In this document: one piece after another, positions 37,301-49,947 of the stretch | How positions within the stretch are numbered: position 1 is the stretch's first letter | Layout of the letters: each line of letters opens with the position of its first letter | From: Toxoplasma gondii ME49 | Lineage: Eukaryota > Apicomplexa > Conoidasida > Eucoccidiorida > Sarcocystidae | Direction: 5' to 3' | Assembly: GCF_000006565.2 (NCBI RefSeq) | Contig: NC_031479.1 | Coordinates: forward strand, 868,001-932,000 | DNA length: 64,000 nucleotides | Made by a program: the position numbers and the translations under genes | Notes under the pieces: model-generated | The model's input: the letters and a program-made list of their open reading frames with translations, nothing else | Databases searched by the model: none | What the model was told of the DNA's origin: nothing

Positions 37301-37571
37301 CTCGCGGCAAGAAGGCATGCTGGAGTACTACACAGGCACTCCTAGCGTGTCTCCACCGGAGGCGTCTGGGGGGACTGACGGCGGGCTGAGGAACCCGCAG
37401 GACGGAGACCGGCGACGCGCCGCAGGCGGACCTGGCAACAACAAGGGAGAAGCTGAGAGAGACGCGAGGATGAATGCAGACGGAGGAAAGGAGAAAAGCG
37501 ACAAAGCCAGAGAGGAGGACGAGCTCTGGACACCTCGGGGGACTTTGGAGGATGTCGGCAACCACGTGTAG
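34305..37571 (+). CDS. Hypothetical Ser-rich protein, two exons (~781 aa)
   Basis: I do not recognise this protein. Exon 1 is 34305-36390. Its donor (GTACGT) leaves one base of a codon, which is completed as Glu by an acceptor at GCAAG before 37312; exon 2 then runs to the stop at 37571. The first ~530 residues are Ser-, Pro- and Leu-rich and look disordered. After a basic RRKRGRG patch there is a more ordered region with RFFPAFPVHRCRGVSF, EKVCYGQFDEGAGILLVS and NVVHNQVHREVSAFLAA. A short GDK-rich linker follows, then GLYVKKLSGSL and CSVPVQFIEFKRGKE. Across the junction the chain reads NLCVEGMLEYYTG and ends in a charged tail. There is no signal peptide or membrane segment. The acceptor is a non-CAG AG and is the weakest part of the model; without splicing the protein would end at 36398. 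Confidence 0.6.
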
Positions 37572-37912
37572 GCAAAGAGGACAGCGAGGCTCGGGGCTCT
37601 CGTGATTTTAGTCTCCAAAACACTGCATTTCTTAGACAGTTTTAGATCGGCAGAAGCAGCCTGGAAATGTCGTTTCGGGCGGTGTCTCCTGCGAGGCTGG
37701 CGAAAGCGAATTGTGTAGGGTAGTTACACAGCAGTCTCCAGGGACAAAACGCACCCATCACTGAAAGGAATCTTCACTGAAAAATGCTAGTCACCAAAGC
37801 AACATTCGTGTTATTCAGGGAACGCACTCGCTCTCCGGTTCTTCTCCAAGCCTTCTGTCCTATGTGCCAATCAGGAGGCTGACCTCCGAGGGTGTTTTGT
37901 GTCACTAGAGAA

Positions 37913-37914
37913 CA

Positions 37915-37948
<34 letters not shown>
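37913..37948. repeat. (TA)n microsatellite
   Basis: About 35 bp of alternating T and A with one G interruption near its left end, in noncoding DNA. It resembles the AT tracts later in the window. Confidence 0.9.
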
Positions 37949-37951
<3 letters not shown>

Positions 37952-38500
37952 TCTGAACATGGTAGAGTGTCTGCTACCATGCTTTTTCTACTCGATTTGC
38001 TGTTGCACTGCTTGGCGGTGTCCAGAACATCGCCTGTAGTCAGGACACCCTCGTTTTCGTACCATCGTGCGGCCGTCTCAAGGGGTGTTTCGATAGGTTC
38101 CCGGTGCAGTGTATGAAATCCACAGTGGGGAGGTGTGCATGGAGGTAGAAGATTGTTTAGCTAAATCGGGTGCCGTATGCGTCGACGAATGCGTCTCATG
38201 CGGATAGAAGACGAGAGATGTCTGAAACACATTCATACTTCACAGGATACGTGCGTTCGCATTGGTGGTGAGGCCGAGCCTCCTGGAAGTAACGGCTGTG
38301 GGCATCACCTCATGAGAGCTGAGTCAGCCTCGGCAGCGGAGGAACTGGCATACAGAGTCTGTGGCAACTCTTGTTTCTCATGTCAGGATGGAAATGTGCA
38401 AACGAGCGGCAGAGGCGGTTCCGAGCACAGTTTCGTCAGTCGCCGGCAAAGTCCAAGAGGCATTCCCACGGTGAGAAGAATAGATGAAGAGATCGAACAA

Positions 38501-38590
38501 AAGTGAGAAAGAAGTCAAGAGGAAAAGAGAAAACACGCGAAACGGAGAAAGAAAAAACGAGAAAAGAGAAAGAAAAAAGAGGAAGAGAGA
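38501..38590. repeat. Purine-rich (GA) tract
   Basis: About 90 bp with very few pyrimidines on the plus strand, dominated by GAGAAAG, AAAAAGAG and GGAAAAG units. It lies in the convergent spacer with no supported gene across it. The Lys/Glu/Arg-rich plus-strand frame over it is a composition artefact. Confidence 0.8.
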
Positions 38591-41348
38591 TCTTGAAGTG
38601 TCCATGACTGGGTGTGAAACTTCGCGATTATGTGTAGGTGGAAAACGTTCTCTGTCTTTGCACATTCAAAGAAAACATTTTTCACAAGTTTTCAGTGACC
38701 AGCCGCTCGCTTCGTTTGCGTGCGTATCCACGTAAAGCGGTCATTATGGATGAGTGTTAATTTGCTTCCACAGCTGGATTATAATACATGCACCGCTTAA
38801 TATTCAATCCACCGTTGTCTCGGTGGATTGGGCAGTTCACCTTTTGAGGTGCGGCACACTTGTGGGCAGATCTCGAGTTTGTCCGCTGCCGTGTACGGAG
38901 AGCAAGCAACTGTCTTTCCTTGCAGCGTAGCGAGCGAATGTTTGTCTTCCTTGATGTCCGCAAAAGAGGAGCCGAGCGTCGTCTGCGGCACACACATTTC
39001 TCTTCAGTGAATCTACGTCATCGCGTCTCGCTTTTTGCGTCTAGACGCAAACCTCGTCCGTTTCTAGATGCTGACAGCAGAAGACGAGTGCAGAGAGAAA
39101 TCGCGAATTCGACAGAAATAGAGCTGTAGGGGGAACCAGTAGAAAGGCTACATAGGCGGCAGCTCCGGGTCGCTTGCAGGCCAGGTAAATGTAAAATCTT
39201 GAAAAGCTACTTTCTCATACGGCTGCGGACTCGCCTTTCGATTGGCATGTGTGCACAGCTCTGCAGAAGAGGCGATGGACCGAGGGAAAGGTTGGGTGAA
39301 ATTCTCACATGCAACATACGAGCGGCTCACGACGCATGCAATGTCCGTAGGCGAAAATCTACGTGTGACGATTGTGGAATTTTGGAGAAGCTGGACAGGC
39401 CCGTCGAAAGGAGGGGGAGGAGCAGATGGAGAACCGAGTATGTAATGCGTATCCTGAGGGGAACTCAACAGAGAGCCTGAATAATGCTGTGCTTTTCCCA
39501 CTTGATTTTTTTCCGTCCACACGCTGGAGGAACTAGCTCGCATTTCGGCCCGTGGGTGCCCTTTCTTTTTTTTGTCCCCGAATTGGTACAACAACAAACG
39601 TGTTTAGCAGCAGCCGGCACTCGTTTGCTACACGAGGGGATTAGATGGACTTGATGTCACCACAAATAGCTTAATTCTTCGCAACTTTTGTAGCCGCTCG
39701 TTTGACTGGAGAGACGGACAGACACCGAACGAGGAATAGAGTACCACGTCCGGCTAGGAACTGGCCAACCCATGCAGCTGCCGTAGACCTGTGCTGTTGA
39801 ACCGAGTGCTGTTAGAGTGGAACGTGCTAGAGAAAACGGACGGACGTAAGTCGACATAGAATCAAAACTCTTCCGCAACTACACAGGACAGTTACCCGAG
39901 CAATTCGGACCGCTTTTACTCATACACTGCGTGTCTGTGTGGAGGCCGATATCGGCCGCTAACAAAATCTCGAAATTGTTAGGCAGGCACTTGTACAACG
40001 TGATCGACTTGCTGCTTCCGTGTCTTCCAGTGCAAGGTGTCCAATTTTTGTCGGCGGCAACTGTACCTCCTGAAACCTTGAGACGGCAAAATTGAATTCG
40101 CAGGAGCACAGGAATCTTCACGACTTGTGGAACCCGTGCGGGTGCGAAATTCGAACATTACGAAACGCTCGGAATTCTTTGTTCACTTTAGTGCCACACC
40201 TGCGCGTCGATCACTTAGGATCAAACTTCGGCGCCGTCGGTTATTTCCAGGAACAGAGACCCCTACTTATCTTTCGAAAGGGCGTGCCCCGGAAAGAAAC
40301 CAGCAAAGCCAACCCCTCGCTTCTTCAGATGTAAACGTATTAGCACGCACGAACGCGGTAAACATCTCCAGAGTGGAGGCACTCCCCGAACACGCGCATC
40401 CAGATGCCTCTGAATGCAGCAGACTAAATCGAAGCGGCGGTCACACTGGCTGCAAGGCTGCCACAGCGTACGTTTCGACGAGATAAAATTTTGAAACACT
40501 TCGGTCCTTGTTAACGACCGTCTGTCCACAGTAGACGTTGCATTGAGCAGTCGCCTCCTAGTTACAACCTTCACGGAGAGGTCCGGCTTCTAACCGTTGA
40601 ACATTTTGGGAACACGGATTTTCTTCTCTTTCGCTTGCACTCCCTAGCCGACAATTCATGCGGCTTGGGGAAGGGGTCCTTTTACATCATGAGCAACGAG
40701 AAAATAATCGTAAACGCTGCTGGGCAGTCGACGCCATTTGCGTGTGTCTTAAGCAGACGCCTTTGCTGAGATAACGAAAAGTCCCTCTGGGTGAAACGGA
40801 AACGCCCCTTGTTTATTTCTAAAAATGTTTCATTTCCGTATTTGCATGCGGAAAAATCTTGCGGTCAGTACTTCCCTGCCGCAACGTTAACTTCTTAATA
40901 TGAAACAGTGTTGTACCAATGACCAACAAGGTCCTCGTGTACAAAGGAAAATAGCCTCTGCAAAAAGCAGGGAGCGCCTCTGCCTGCACTATTGTCTTCC
41001 CTAGTAAGGAACCATCAAAATGCCAGAGTCGCACAACATTCTCGCCTGTCTACCTCGTTATAGCTTCTACGTTTCCTTCATCCTATCTATTTCTTCTACC
41101 CATTTTTCGCTGCAGTATTTGGCAGAGTGTCTATTTGAGGCGAGGTCATTCCGATACCGGCACATCTCCCCACAGTCCGGAAAAAGTGTGTACCTCATAC
41201 TGTAGCTTTCCTTGCCACACGAGCAGCCAGTAGACATCAAATTCACTTCAGAACTTATTTCAGCTCCGTCAATGGAACCACCATCGAGGTGGGAGACCTG
41301 CCTTGTCTCTTACCGTTCCTTCCCGGTTGTTAAACCATTCGTCGTCTC

Positions 41349-44300
41349 CTACATCTCCCTGTCTATCCGCGAACGCAGCGAATGAGCGGGAATGTTGCCT
41401 TGGTTTGCCACCACAGCGGGGTATGTTTCTGCTTCCTCCCCCACAGCTTGTCTCGGTGAGTTTCTCTGTTGCTCTCCGCTTCCCGTAATTCCCCTGACTT
41501 GTTCGACGTGTCCTGCCACGCTGACATGTCCACTGAGTATGTCAATATCTGGTTCGGTTCCACGTGCTTCACCATTATTGTTCTCCCGTCGAACTCCGGT
41601 ATTTTCGTCTCGCTCACGAACGCCTGCTTTCCGTAGTTCTGGACTCTGTGTTTCATCGTTAGCGGAAGAGAATCGATGGGGCTCTCCCGTCAGTGTGCAT
41701 CCACTGATGATCACCATGAACGTATCATGAGGAGCCAAGATGTATGGGGATACGATGTATCGTTCTTTGAACCCTAAATTTAGGCCGAGCCATACATCCC
41801 TGACAGTGCACCCGAAAGGCGCTGTGGGATCGTTGTCCACGGGAGGAAAATGCACCTGCACGAGCCTGCCAAGTAGCGTGCACAGAATTCTGCAGTCACT
41901 TTCCAAAAACAGCATTAATTCAAGCGAAACAAATATGTCGCTGGGAAACTACTTACGTAACAGTCACTTCTTTAGTCGTTCGACTTCACCCGCTGCATTT
42001 CTAGACCTCCGCTGCTGCGAATCTCGCCCACTTTTGTAGACTCCGAATCATCGCAAGATGCGTACTGGCTTCGCGTATCGCATCGGATGAACTATCGCAG
42101 CCGTTAGCGTCTACTAGTTATTACTTCCGTGGCTATTACTGGAAAACTATGGCTCGTTTCCACGCTTTCATAACAAAATCAGAGCGTCTATGGTGCTTCT
42201 TCTGTCGTAAGCGAAACTGCGCGTTTTTCTTATACTCCCTCGAGTAGCTGTGACCTAGAAGAACGCAGTCCACTCGGTTTTAGTTACCTTAATTGATTAA
42301 TACTGCTTATGCTCTATCTATGGCCTAATTCTCTTAATGCCGGTTGTGGAATGAGGATGTTCCGATGAAACCTTCTCGCTCTGCTTTACGCTTCGTAACA
42401 CCGACACTCCCGACTTCTATAAATGCCCTCTGAACACAACGGAAGTAGTGAAGGATCCCTTTCTGCGCCAGGCGCTGAGTCAGGTGGGTAAGAGAGAAGC
42501 AGTGCGCGCTGGCTTCCAAACCTCACCTTTCTCTGTCTGCTGGCGGTATATTGTCCAGAAGCCGCAGAAGCTTACGGCGCCTCCAGGGCAACCACGACTC
42601 CCAGTATGCCTTCTGTAGCTCGGACAGATTGATGGTAACGTTTCGGGGCTTGGACGAGAGATTGACAAATGCCACAGCTGTCGAACCGGCAGCCAGTGGG
42701 CGCATCCAAATCGACATAGTGTTAGGAGACTCGAACACCCGCAGACCTTCGAGAATCAGGTCGTCCTGATTCACTGCAATAACCTCGGGATTCGCCAGGA
42801 TCTGTATGCATACGACGCCTCCAGTATCAAACACAGTAACTCACGAGTCACTGGAATCCGTCGCATTCTACGCCGGTGCGGTGCACTCCCGAAAATGGAC
42901 ACAAAAGAAGGTCTTTCAGTTTATGAAAGGACGCAAAAGGCGAACAGTTGGTGTCTTAGCTGCAGAAGACACTTCTCCACGACACTCATGCGAAGAACGA
43001 AGCAGGCACCCTGCTAAAGGACTTCTTGGCCACTGAACCACCGCTGGAACGCGCTACACTCATTAGCGTCCGCGTATACACATAAATGCCTCGATCACTG
43101 GCAGACTCCTCATGCCTAAACTTGTCTTCATGAACGAGAGCTCTTCCTGTACTCCTAGCTAGCCGGTCGTACCCGTCATGCCGACCATGCCGCCACAACA
43201 TTGGCAGCAACTATGCTAAGCATCCCTTCTGAATTACTCAGTTACCTCAGAGAAGGCTCTCTGGCTGCCAACACCGCTATTAAAACAGGGATGCAGAACT
43301 GTAGATTCCTTGCTTTCCTTGCTTCACCCACCTGAAGTGTTTGGGGAGTCATGTTGCGTACGTCGTTGCCAAGAATCAGTGGAGCCGCGACGATACTCCA
43401 CACGCTCATCTGAGTTCTACCTTCTGCTGTGGAGAAGTTGCCGTTTCCAACCTCCAACATATCTGGATCGTTGAATCTCCCCGGCGCCACGACGTTCGCG
43501 AAAATGCCTTGGTTGTCGCCCCAAAACTTCATGATTGCAGACAGACTCTCCCATGTGGGCTGGATGTCGTCAAAAATCCTCCACGTATCACACATTTCCT
43601 GAGGGCATGCCAAAAAGGGCACACGAACCCTGTTACAATTAGGGCATTGTCGTCGAATTATCTGCTTCTCTGCCACATTACCAAGTACCACCCAGGTTCG
43701 GCACACTATTATGTAGAACTTGTGGGTTCTTGTTGCCAGAGGCTAGTGTATACGAACATGCGTCTTTGTGTGTTTCCGACATATCCACTTCGTGGCTTTT
43801 GCTGTTTCTTCGTCTGCGCCTTTCCCACCCCAATCAGCTTGAAATCGAAGTCCGTAGGGTTGTGCACATAGGCAGGCCAACTGCAGCTGAGGACAACTGT
43901 CTGCTTGTGATCCGGATTCGCCGCAGCCGCGTATTCAAAAGCAGGAGACCACCGGCTGTAAAGCATGCCCATCTCCGACGGTTCCGCGTAGCACCCATCG
44001 ATTTTCAAGAAGTCGACTCCCCAAGACTGAAATGCCATTGCATCCTGTTCTTCGTGATCAGCTGACCCGATATACCTGAGTAAAGCAACACGCGCGTGGA
44101 TAATACCATAATACCCTGACCATGGGTATATGCTTCCATATAAAGCTATCTGTATAGGAAAAGTGTGTATGTGTGTCCGCAATGCGAAAAAAACAAACTC
44201 TGGTTATCCTCAGCTGTAGTATCCGATGTATCGACTCTAACAAGCATACAGTCTGCGTTTTCCATTCGTCCATATCTCTTAAACCTCGCAGCTGCTTTTC

Positions 44301-47300
44301 CCTTGCTTCCCTCGTACTTACCCCATACAGGTTCTGGATCCACTGTCCGTGTACAGCCCGAAGCGGAATCCACGAGAATGGAGGAATGACGCGAGAGCCG
44401 GCATGCCATTGGGGAAGCGCTTGGCATCCCAAACAATTGGTTCTCTGGCCCCACGTTCCTGTGACAGCCGAGGAAACGATACCACAGGAAAATAGGACAG
44501 CGTTCAGGCGCCTGGCACACCACACGACACGAACAATATTGCCAATCGGACGCAATCCCCCGCGAGGAAGCACCGATGTTCGGCAACACAGGGCAGCGAA
44601 AAGCGGACGGAATTCCTGGCCCTTAGACGAAGAATTGGAGTGGGCACCTGGCACTCGTGTTCACGGTAACAGCTCCTTTCAAACAGCAACAGTTTCTTTT
44701 TATCCCTATAGGAAAGCAAACAATAGCCGGTTGCCACAACTCTTCGACCTTGTTCCGTCACCAAACTGGCTAAATCGGCAAGGCGCGAGTGAACACCACC
44801 CATGACTACGCCGCTGAGGCGGAAGAGTCACAAAAAACAATGACCGTCGTTCAAATGACGCTACCCGCACTCTCGGTCACGTGTTGTTCTACGGAGGTGT
44901 GCTAGGAGCAAAACACAGGAGCACATGAATGCACACACGGACTATGCGAGCGGCGGCGTTACACGGAGACAAGGTATGGTCAACAGTCATCATCTAGAAC
45001 CGCCATACGTAAGACAGATGATTTGATTATGATCTTTGCACTCCACTCGGGCTACTCTGGTTCACCCTTGGCACCACGTCGTTATCGTGTGGTAACAATA
45101 GTTTGTGTCCGCCGGCGATCAACGATGTAACGACTGTCTGCTTTCACCCAAACATATCACTGCTGTCATCTCAGCTTCACTACGACTTGACTTCGTTCGT
45201 TCATTCTTGCCCGAGTGTGGAAGCCGCGTCCGTCTCTCGATGCGTGCCTGCGCCTCTCTGTTCTCTATTGTCTGGTTACCCCTTTCTTTCGTCATGCGCA
45301 CTATGTGCCCTCTCCGCCAAAATCTCTAGATTGGTTCGTTTTCTTCCCTACCTCATCTTTTTTGATGCTCCAGCAGTCGTCAAGCATGACATACTCGTAC
45401 CCGGCTGCGTGCAGCCCGGACTGTTCGAGTGCGAGCGCAGTGTCCATGACCAGCTTCTCATTTAGCTCCGACAAGTCACACTCAAATCTATTCCTGACAA
45501 GAAACGGAAAGCACACACAATCGCAGCACACACGCGTAGCGAAACTGTATGCTGCTCGGGCAAATGGACAGTTGCGGTCACTCACACAACTATTCATCTT
45601 CATTACAGAAATCGACTACAAACGTATTGGCACACTGCTGATAACGAACCTGGTACAGTCAACACCTCCAAGCAGTCCGCGTGTCTCCGAGTTTTCTGTG
45701 CTGACACGTATAGCTAGTTCCCTCAGATTGGCAACTGTGCTCCACTAATTTCTTCCGTCTGTGTTTGTATCTACTTTTTCCTTCCCCTCTGCTGATTTCC
45801 ACCCTCTTGCCAGCTGCTGGGGCTTCTCTCGTGTTGCTCATCCAGCATTACCAAAGTGTTCCTCTGGAAAGTGCCAACACGACACAATACGAACGTCGAC
45901 AAAGTGCACCCCTGTCACATAATATGCCATTCGCCTTCCAAATTCCTCCGCCATCAGCAAGCCAGCATCGACTTTCACACTGTGCGCCTTGTGATCAACA
46001 AGTTTACGGGGCCTAGCATCTAATGGTGGCAACGCGCTTTTGAAGACTGTCTGGCTGTGATAAGACATTATACACATCGTGGCTAATTAATCTACCACCG
46101 CCCTGAAAAATGACGCGCTGAACACTTTTCTCGCACGCTGCTCCTTGCACGTCGCCTGCCTCGTACCATGAACTCCATCCCATTGGCGGTTTTGGAATAT
46201 TTGCTTTCCCACGGGGTGTGCGTGCCGGCGAGCTACTTTCGTTTTCCGAGATGTTGACGAGGCCTTGATAGCCTATGCCATCGCCTTCCTCATGCTTGTT
46301 AGGCACGACTAACGGCGCGGTGTCCTGGCTCCACTTTGCGAATTCTTTCCTCTCAGCAAGCCCATTGACCTCAGCAGTTGAAGCAGAGACGAAGGGTTCC
46401 TCTGCATCCGCAGGTAGCGGCGTCGCTCTTGGTGAAGGAACCACGTCATCATTGTAGCGCTGCAGGAAGTGGTCAGGTGGCCTTGTGTGGGCTGCGTTAG
46501 CTGTTTCCGTGTCTGCCTCCGCGTCGACTCCAAACGGCTCATCAGCCTCCTGGTCGACATTCATGCCACCTTCGTTTGGTGGGTCTTCGTTCTCCCGTAG
46601 GTTCAAAGCATCTTCGGCTGCATCGACATCGTAAGATAGACTATACTCGTCCGCATCTCCATCCAGGAACGGACCGTCCTCGTCCTCGTCTCCCCATATG
46701 AAGTCTTCGTCCTCGGGATCGGCCAATGCAGCTGGCTCGTCTCCGTCAGAAAGGTACAAAGAAGGGTTAGGGTCATCTTCTTCATCAAAGAGATCCATCG
46801 TACCACTCTCCAAGACTTGATCACCTGCCTTCCCCTCACGATTTCCTTCTTGGTGCCCGTGATGGTTAATGCTTCCCACCTGTTCCCTGTCTCTACGCAT
46901 GAGTTTTTCACCAACTGGTACTGAATCGTCTCGACCAGCAGTCTGTGCGACTCGCCAACTGTAAGGCCGGGCTCCTCCACCCTCATTCCACTGTAGGAAG
47001 CCGAGATTACTTCTCTCCTCTGAACCCTCTGCCAGGACCGACGAGGCGCTCCTGCGCACTCCTGCCTCCGCTGCCTTCAACAGATTGGTGCAACTATCCT
47101 CTTTCTGTTCCCCTGTCGCACTCCAAGCTTGCGTGAGACAGGGTATCTTTCCGTCGACGTCTCTCCGTGTTCGACTGTCTGGTTTTCTTTCTTGGTTTCC
47201 CTCGACCGTCGCTTGCTCTGCCGCTCCCTCCTCGTGGAGCGCCTCACGCTGCACATATGCGGCGCTTTCTTCGGTGAGCCTCTCGCTGCCATGTCTCGCA

Positions 47301-47530
47301 TGGGATTGTCCGTCGTTTATCTGTGCCCTCTGCAGCGTATTTTCGTAGGCTGGCATTGTGCCCTCAGATGCAGTCAGACACAAAAACGAAAGCGCAAAGA
47401 GGAAAGTAACTCGAAGCAAACAGTGGAACATAGGGCGTGCGCTCGTCCTCTGTGGCTTTCGTGGAAGCCGAGAAGGCGCCTGGAAGGCCACTGTCTCCCA
47501 GCCAGGGTCGCTAGCCCTGTCTTCAGTCAT
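41349..47530 (-). CDS. GH27 alpha-galactosidase, secretory (~951 aa, 7 exons)
   Basis: Exons on the minus strand: 47530-46167, 45493-45352, 44458-44322, 44075-43829, 43598-43332, 42801-42610 and 41855-41349. Family motifs run across the junctions: PPMGWSSW plus NRFECD (exons 1/2), YEYVMLDDCW, AKRFPNGMPAL, FGLYTDSGSRTC, WGVDFLKIDGCY with the nucleophile Asp574, WRIFDDIQ with the acid/base Asp641, then FNDPDM, VIAVNQDD and CTVRDVW. By family it hydrolyses terminal alpha-galactose from glycans or lipids. Met34 (47431) starts a clear signal peptide, so it enters the secretory pathway; starting at Met1 would put 33 residues before it. Residues ~244-345 are strongly acidic, and ~110 hydrophilic residues follow the C-terminal beta domain. 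The exon 6 end is the one unsure junction: the phase-0 site giving the best family fit is a GC donor (AAG|GCATAC), whereas a GT donor at 42575 would leave a phase that does not match exon 7. Confidence 0.88.
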
Positions 47531-49749
47531 GGCTGGCTAATCCTTGGAACCGTGCAAGTACGGGAAAACGGAAGGAAACAGCACTCGACGGACACACAGA
47601 GGAAGAAAATCCGCGGACGGACCAAACTGCAATAAAACCACCTCTTCAAAGAGAACTCGAAACGCTGCTGCGGTGCAGTCTGCAGCCCTACCACACTGGC
47701 GTCGATCGTTGCAGTGGTGTCAACCCGCGAGCCTTGGATCCCCCTTTAGTTCGTAGAGTTTCAAGGGAAAACGTCCCACAAACGTCCCAGAAACGTCTGT
47801 TTCCCGAGCCACTGACGCAGACTCACAGGACGCGTAGCCATGAAACAGTTCGCAATAAAAAGCCCGTGCTGTTTCGATGGTAAGGCAGATCACAAACGCG
47901 GACCGGGACACTGAGAGAAGTCTTTGTGTGCGGTGTTCAGTCACAAGCTCACCGCCACCTCACGAAACGTGCAACACCCGCGCCGTTTGGACGGTCAAGT
48001 ACGTAGACTCGCTCTACAAAAGTATGCGCGTCGTGGTGTGGAAGGTAAACTATCGGAGATAACATGCTTTCTACTCCATCTGTGCTGAGAATAAATGAGA
48101 GTGAGTCAGTGATACGACGTGTTTGGTGATGTCTTTTTTCTAGGCGAAGGGCGGACTGTGAAGCCGAGACAAGCCGTGTGCGCGGACCAGCAAGATTCGC
48201 CGGTCATCACAGTCCGACCGAACTTGCGGACGGTGGCAGCCACGCGTTGTTGACTGCAGAGTTCCACCGAATCAATTGAATCGCTGTCTTTCCGCCTAGC
48301 ATGCGTCCTGAAACAGTGCATTGTTGAGCGAGATTCGTCCTAGTCGAAAGCACCACATGGTGCGAAGGATACAGATGCCATGCGTGGGGAATACGCGTAC
48401 AAAGGTGCTGGAAGGTGATGGTTGTGCCGGCAAGCGAGGTTCCTGGATCACCAGCCTGGAACCAACAGTGCCTTAGCACCTCTGCTTCTACCTACTGGGA
48501 GGCAGGACAAATAGACCGTGAACCTTCACGACACATGCACCTGACACTACATATATATGTGCGACAGCACTAAAGTACAGTGCTGCGAATTGAAAATGAT
48601 GCAACGTCGACCGAGGCGATCACAGCACTGTTTGTACGGCAAACCTTTTGTAGGAGGTGCCTTGCAGTGCAACAAGACGCCAAAGCAGCCTTACTACTCA
48701 CGAGGGGGGCTATCGCTCATTCTCTGGCATGTCAGCTGCTCCATTTTTGCATTCTGGTGGATGGAAGGACGAAGTTGAAGGCACAGGTAAATTGGGAGAC
48801 AGGCAGAGCGAATCAAACAACTTCAGTATTGTCAGGAGGCAAAAGATAGTGGGAGTGGCTCACTGCACAAGGAAGGGGAAGACAATTCTTGCATTTGCTG
48901 CGCACATGTGACGGTCATGATCGGGTAATGAAGATGCTGTTCTGCAAACGCCCCGATTTCTGGACGTGTTTTGTGGGTGCTGCCCAGGGGGCCGATGAAA
49001 TTCGTCCGGATGCCAAAATGTGTGAGCCATCGTTATTTTCCGTGTGTACGGGGCAACGACGGGAGCGTACGTGGGGGGAATGAAATTTCCTTGGTGAGGT
49101 TGACCTCCCAAAATGCAGGTTGCATTTCCACTGATTTGCCACTTTGATCACCGCAGCTGTTAGCTAATACAGTCGAGAAAGAAAATTCCCGGTGCTCGAA
49201 ACACTGGCGTGATACGCAGCGCGACTCAGTGATACGGCACGTCTTCTCCCGCTGCATATGCTTGATGTACTTTCTGTAAGCTTCGCTTCAAAAAACTGCA
49301 TAAAGGGTAAGTGTTTCAACACGAGTTGGCCATGCCGATGGATTGTGAACACTTCAACGAATCATGCTGGCACCGTGGGTACATTCGCAGGCCCCTCAGC
49401 TCCCTGTGCACATGGAAGTTCCTGACCGTGGTGACATGGGCATTTTCTGTGGACGGGCTCCTCACACAGTTGAATCCCAAGGAATTACCTGTCTCTGGAA
49501 CCGGACGTTAAACGATGCGTTTCAAGACACATGTGAACAATAATATCCCTGCAACTTTTAGGGTGGTCAAGAAGCCTTCGCATTACGGGAAACCGTCGAG
49601 TCATTTGTACCTTCAGGAGGACTCGCTCCTGAGATGGGAAAACCAAGGATACGCTGACTGCTTTGCGCCTTCCATTTACACGGAAAGAAAAACATTCCGG
49701 CACGTACACCCTAGAAAGCGGCTGCAGAAACTGACGGTCCACAGCATTC

Positions 49750-49947
49750 TTACCCCTCCCATTCCAAACTGGAGACAAGTGCGACAGCGTGGGGACTCGC
49801 TAACATATACTGATTTTGAAAACGCACCTGGATCCTCGCTGACGCAACACCCATGGGTAACATGGGAGATAAAGTAAACACTGTGCAGAGGAGGGCCAGG
49901 AAGGCGGGATGACAGAAGAATGAGACTTCCTCGAGTCCATACAGCAT
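49750..49947 (-). CDS. Candidate first exon of a secreted protein (uncertain)
   Basis: A 65-codon minus-strand frame starts MLYGLEEVSFFCHPAF and continues with LALLCTVFTLSPMLP, which resembles a signal peptide or signal anchor. The frame ends GAGGGGTAAGAAT, a good splice-donor match, at the point where the stop codon would otherwise fall. I could not find a next exon that keeps phase. Neighbouring minus-strand frames (50016-50303, Cys-rich; 49485-49778; 48207-48479) might belong to the same locus or to a degraded copy. No family is recognised. It may be chance in a long promoter region. Confidence 0.22.
   Translation of the reverse strand: MLYGLEEVSFFCHPAFLALLCTVFTLSPMLPMGVASARIQVRFQNQYMLASPHAVALVSSLEWEG

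Larger units (their letters stand above)
37572..41348. other. 3.8-kb convergent spacer
   Basis: This lies between the 3' ends of the plus-strand gene at 34305 and the minus-strand alpha-galactosidase. It holds a TA microsatellite (37913-37948) and a purine-rich tract (38501-38590). On the minus strand, frames at 39148-39597, 39657-39878 and 39879-40121 contain scattered Cys and Asn-X-Ser/Thr sites and could be pieces of a secreted-protein gene, but I could not link them into a model. Confidence 0.5.

Noticed and set aside
44173..44805. 210-codon plus-strand frame opposite alpha-galactosidase exon 3
   Set aside because: It is antisense to a clear GH27 exon and its flanks and has no family signature.
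45838..46077. Minus-strand frame between alpha-galactosidase exons 1 and 2 (LLMAEEFGRRMAYYVTG)
   Set aside because: Exons 1 and 2 join in phase to give the exact family motif PPMGWSSWNRFECD, so nothing is missing between them.
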